NCBI GenBank assembly: GCA_022722495.1
Contig: JAIJLI010000092.1
Location: 1 to 7,430, forward strand
Direction: 5' to 3'
Source of the DNA: Dialister sp.
Lineage (GTDB): Bacteria > Bacillota > Negativicutes > Veillonellales > Dialisteraceae
DNA length: 7,430 nucleotides
Shown here: positions 5,929 to 7,430 of the stretch, piece after piece
How the letters are laid out: every line of letters starts with the position of its first letter
Numbering within the stretch: the first letter of the stretch is position 1
Made by a program: the position numbers and the translations under genes
The notes under the pieces: model-generated
The model's input: the letters and a program-made list of their open reading frames with translations, nothing else
Told to the model about the DNA's origin: nothing
The model's database searches: none

Positions 5929-5948
5929 GAGGGTGTACATTTACCCTC
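5929..5948 (+). promoter_or_regulatory. Candidate operator overlapping the SCIFF -35
   Basis: GAGGGT (5929-5934) and ACCCTC (5943-5948) are perfect inverted half-sites separated by 8 bases. The left half touches the -35 hexamer and the right half lies in the promoter spacer, so a bound dimeric regulator would cover the promoter. No regulator gene is in the window and I do not recognise the motif. Confidence 0.45.
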
Positions 5949-5962
5949 ACCTATGGTATGAT
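5934..5962 (+). promoter_or_regulatory. Promoter of the SCIFF gene
   Basis: -35 TGTACA (5934-5939, 4 of 6 consensus matches) and -10 TATGAT (5957-5962, 5 of 6) are spaced by exactly 17 bases. The leader to the ATG at 5998 is about 30 bases. It is the best promoter seen in the 196-base gap after the upstream gene. Confidence 0.6.
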
Positions 5963-5997
5963 AATGCAAGAAATCTTGGTTTCAGGGAGGTGACATC

Positions 5998-6165
5998 ATG
6001 TCCAAACACATCGTTACAATCAACAAGTCTTCTCTGCAGGACTCCATCAAATTCGAAGGCTGCAGTGAATGTCAGACTTCCTGCCAGTCCGCTTGCAAAA
6101 CAAGCTGCACCATTGGCAACCTGATCTGCACAGAACAGGAAGAAGCAGAAGCAAAGAGAGCATAA
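5998..6165 (+). CDS. scfA: SCIFF six-cysteine ranthipeptide precursor
   Basis: A 55-residue precursor peptide starting at ATG 5998, behind a near-perfect AGGGAGGTGA ribosome binding site; stop TAA 6163-6165. Residues 1-21 are the leader (MSKHIVTINKSSLQDSIKF, then EG). The core is 'CSECQTSCQSACKTSCTIGN' (22-41) plus LIC. Its six cysteines are at 22, 25, 29, 33, 37 and 44, which is the spacing and near-invariant sequence of SCIFF (six cysteines in forty-five) peptides. In the studied relative CteA of Clostridium thermocellum, the maturase CteB links Cys32 to Thr37 by a gamma-carbon thioether; the equivalents here, offset by one, are Cys33 and Thr38. Odd feature: an acidic tail TEQEEAEAKRA (45-55) extends past the last cysteine, where most family members end. 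The maturase gene follows at 6382. The peptide's biological role is not settled in the family; a signalling role has been proposed in clostridia. Confidence 0.96.
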   Translation: MSKHIVTINKSSLQDSIKFEGCSECQTSCQSACKTSCTIGNLICTEQEEAEAKRA

Positions 6166-6180
6166 GCTGATGCACGGCCA

Positions 6181-6210
6181 AGCCCCCGGCCTTGAGACCG
6201 GGGGCTTTTC
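6181..6210 (+). terminator. Terminator between SCIFF and its maturase
   Basis: AGCCCCCGG (6181-6189) pairs perfectly with CCGGGGGCT (6198-6206) around an 8-base loop and is followed by TTTTC. It begins 16 bases after the SCIFF stop codon. Partial termination here would give much more precursor message than maturase message, as is common for ribosomal peptide systems. Confidence 0.9.
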
Positions 6211-6250
6211 TTGTGAGAGAATGGATGAGGGTGGAAGGGAAATAGCATCA

Positions 6251-6297
6251 GAATTTTCGGCGCTTCCTGATCGGCTGCGCCGCACCATCCCTTTGAA
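6251..6297. repeat. Dispersed GC hairpin repeat, copy 3
   Basis: GAATTTT is followed by CGGCGC (6258-6263) and GCGCCG (6277-6282), a perfect 6-bp stem with a 13-base loop beginning TTC, then CACCATCCCTTTGAAGCC, nearly the right flank of copy 1. It sits in the SCIFF-maturase gap, so any read-through transcript for the maturase carries this hairpin in its leader. Beyond it, 6300-6360 shows nothing but the maturase leader. Confidence 0.7.
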
Positions 6298-6381
6298 GCC
6301 ATAAACACTGTTGAGCCCTTCCAGACCATAAGCCTTACCTGATATACCAGCAAGCAATCAATAAAAGGAGAATAACATTTC

Positions 6382-7430
6382 ATGGATTACAACGTTAAGC
6401 CAATGATCCACTGTTTCCAACAGAACGGCATGAATATCGTCATGGATGTGAACAGCGGCATCGTACATGTCGTCGATGATGTGACGTACAAGGTCCTCGC
6501 GTATTACAATGGAACCAACCGGGGAATGGTTCTGGCGAATCTGGCCAAAGACTACGAAGAGGCCGAACTCAATGAAGTCATGGATGACCTTGATGAACTC
6601 ATCGCCAAAGAAGTGCTCTTCGCACCGATGGATAAGAATTACAAAATGGCGATCGAAGACCGTCCGATCATCAAAGCACTCTGCATCAATATTGCTCACG
6701 ACTGCAATCTGCGCTGCCAGTACTGCTTCGCCGGGCAGGGCGGCTATGGCCAGTGGCGCATGCTGATGAGCTTCGACGTTGCCAGAAGAGCTGTCGATTT
6801 CCTCATCGCACACAGCGGTCCGCGTGAACACTGCGAGCTTGATTTCTTCGGCGGTGAACCGCTCATGAACTGGCATGTCGTACAGCAGACCATCGACTAT
6901 GTACACAAGCAGGAAAAGAAGCACGGCAAGAAGATCAAGATGTCCCTCACCACGAATGGCCTTCTGCTCGACAAGGAAAAGGTCAAATATCTGACAGACA
7001 ATCACATCAGTCTCATCCTGTCACTTGATGGCCGCAAGGAAATGCACGACCGTATGCGTCCGGGTGTCCATGGCGAAGGCACCTATGATGAGATCGTGAA
7101 GAATCTCCAGTACTGCGTGGCGAACCGCAAGGGCGAGGAATACTATGTCCGCGGTACCTTCACCCGTTACAATATGGACTTTACGACCGACGTCATCGAT
7201 ATGATCGACAAGGGCTTCCCTGCTGTATCCATGGAACCGGTCGTCGGCGAAGACACCGCTGACTACTCCATCAAAGAAGAAGACCTGCCGCGTGTCAAAG
7301 CGGAATATGACCGCCTCGCCAAGCTCTTCATCGCAAGAGAAGAGGAAGGCCGTCCGTTCTTCTTCTTCCATTTCAATATGGACCTCTGGAAGGGCCCCTG
7401 CCTCCCGAAGCGTCTTCGCGGCTGCGGCGC
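6382..7430 (+). CDS. scfB: SCIFF maturase, radical SAM/SPASM enzyme, C-terminus beyond the window
   Basis: 349 codons are visible from ATG 6382, which follows AAGGAG (6365-6370). Residues about 1-90 are the N-terminal peptide-recognition (RRE, PqqD-like) region found in this family. The radical SAM core follows: the cluster motif CNLRCQYC has Cys108, Cys112 and Cys115 (CX3CX2C) to bind the 4Fe-4S cluster that cleaves S-adenosylmethionine; GGEP is at 157-160, SLTTNG at 188-193 and SLDG at 214-217. Near the cut, GPCLPKRLRGCG (338-349, Cys340 and Cys348) opens the SPASM domain that binds auxiliary clusters; the rest, roughly a hundred residues, is missing only because the window ends. By analogy with CteB it forms the Cys-to-Thr thioether in the SCIFF peptide encoded just upstream. 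It is cytoplasmic and oxygen-sensitive by family. No convincing promoter is seen at 6211-6381, so read-through from the SCIFF promoter is likely. The family call is firm. Confidence 0.95.
   Translation, partial: MDYNVKPMIHCFQQNGMNIVMDVNSGIVHVVDDVTYKVLAYYNGTNRGMVLANLAKDYEEAELNEVMDDLDELIAKEVLFAPMDKNYKMAIEDRPIIKALCINIAHDCNLRCQYCFAGQGGYGQWRMLMSFDVARRAVDFLIAHSGPREHCELDFFGGEPLMNWHVVQQTIDYVHKQEKKHGKKIKMSLTTNGLLLDKEKVKYLTDNHISLILSLDGRKEMHDRMRPGVHGEGTYDEIVKNLQYCVANRKGEEYYVRGTFTRYNMDFTTDVIDMIDKGFPAVSMEPVVGEDTADYSIKEEDLPRVKAEYDRLAKLFIAREEEGRPFFFFHFNMDLWKGPCLPKRLRGCG

Noticed and set aside
5813..6124. Plus-strand open frame overlapping the SCIFF promoter and gene
   Set aside because: No ribosome binding site, no recognisable sequence, and it runs through the SCIFF gene in another frame.
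6300..6360. Possible separate promoter for the maturase (TTGAGC ... GATATACC)
   Set aside because: No -35/-10 pair with 16-18 base spacing could be formed.
6358..7371. Long minus-strand open frames at 6358-7005 and 7021-7371
   Set aside because: Antisense shadows of the SCIFF maturase, whose radical SAM motifs are unambiguous; shadows arise from its GC-rich third codon positions.

Overview
The window fits an anaerobic Bacillota genome of the Clostridia/Negativicutes type. The main evidence is the pair at the right end: a six-cysteine SCIFF (ranthipeptide) precursor followed by its radical SAM/SPASM maturase, a pair known to be near-universal in Clostridia and relatives. Strong GGAGG-type ribosome binding sites, sigma-A-like promoters (TTGACA/TATAAT with 17-18 bp spacers) and tRNA genes with encoded CCA agree with this. 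The genus cannot be fixed from the sequence alone.

Layout. Positions 1-1196 (minus): the first 398 codons of a secreted WG-repeat protein, cut by the window edge, with its promoter at 1234-1262 and a strong terminator hairpin just upstream. Positions 1305-1672: a gene-free stretch holding a degenerate AGTGACTAGT tract, a long inverted repeat and one copy of a GC-rich hairpin repeat. Positions 1673-2611 (minus): a DUF362-family protein with its own promoter. Positions 2787-3281: a tRNA cluster, with tRNA-Thr(CGU) on the minus strand, and tRNA-Pro(CGG) and tRNA-Gly(UCC) on the plus strand behind a perfect consensus promoter. Positions 3415-4749 (plus): an unrecognised 444-residue protein built from an internal duplication. 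Positions 4750-5114: a second repeat-rich gene-free stretch. Positions 5115-5801 (plus): an unrecognised charged protein with a C-terminal membrane segment. Positions 5998-6165 (plus): SCIFF precursor. Positions 6382-7430 (plus): SCIFF maturase, running off the right edge.

The only clear functional partnership is SCIFF plus maturase. A sharp rho-independent terminator lies between them, and no good second promoter was found, so the peptide is probably made in excess with the maturase expressed by read-through. An inverted repeat, GAGGGT-N8-ACCCTC, overlaps the SCIFF -35 box and is a candidate operator. The other genes look like separate transcription units.

The least expected signals are: a dispersed hairpin repeat found three times, always with a 13-base loop, once inside the SCIFF-maturase gap; a long inverted repeat whose arm differences are nearly all G-U compatible in one orientation; a Trp/Gly/His-rich insertion that splits a WG repeat; and the tandem duplication in the 444-residue protein.
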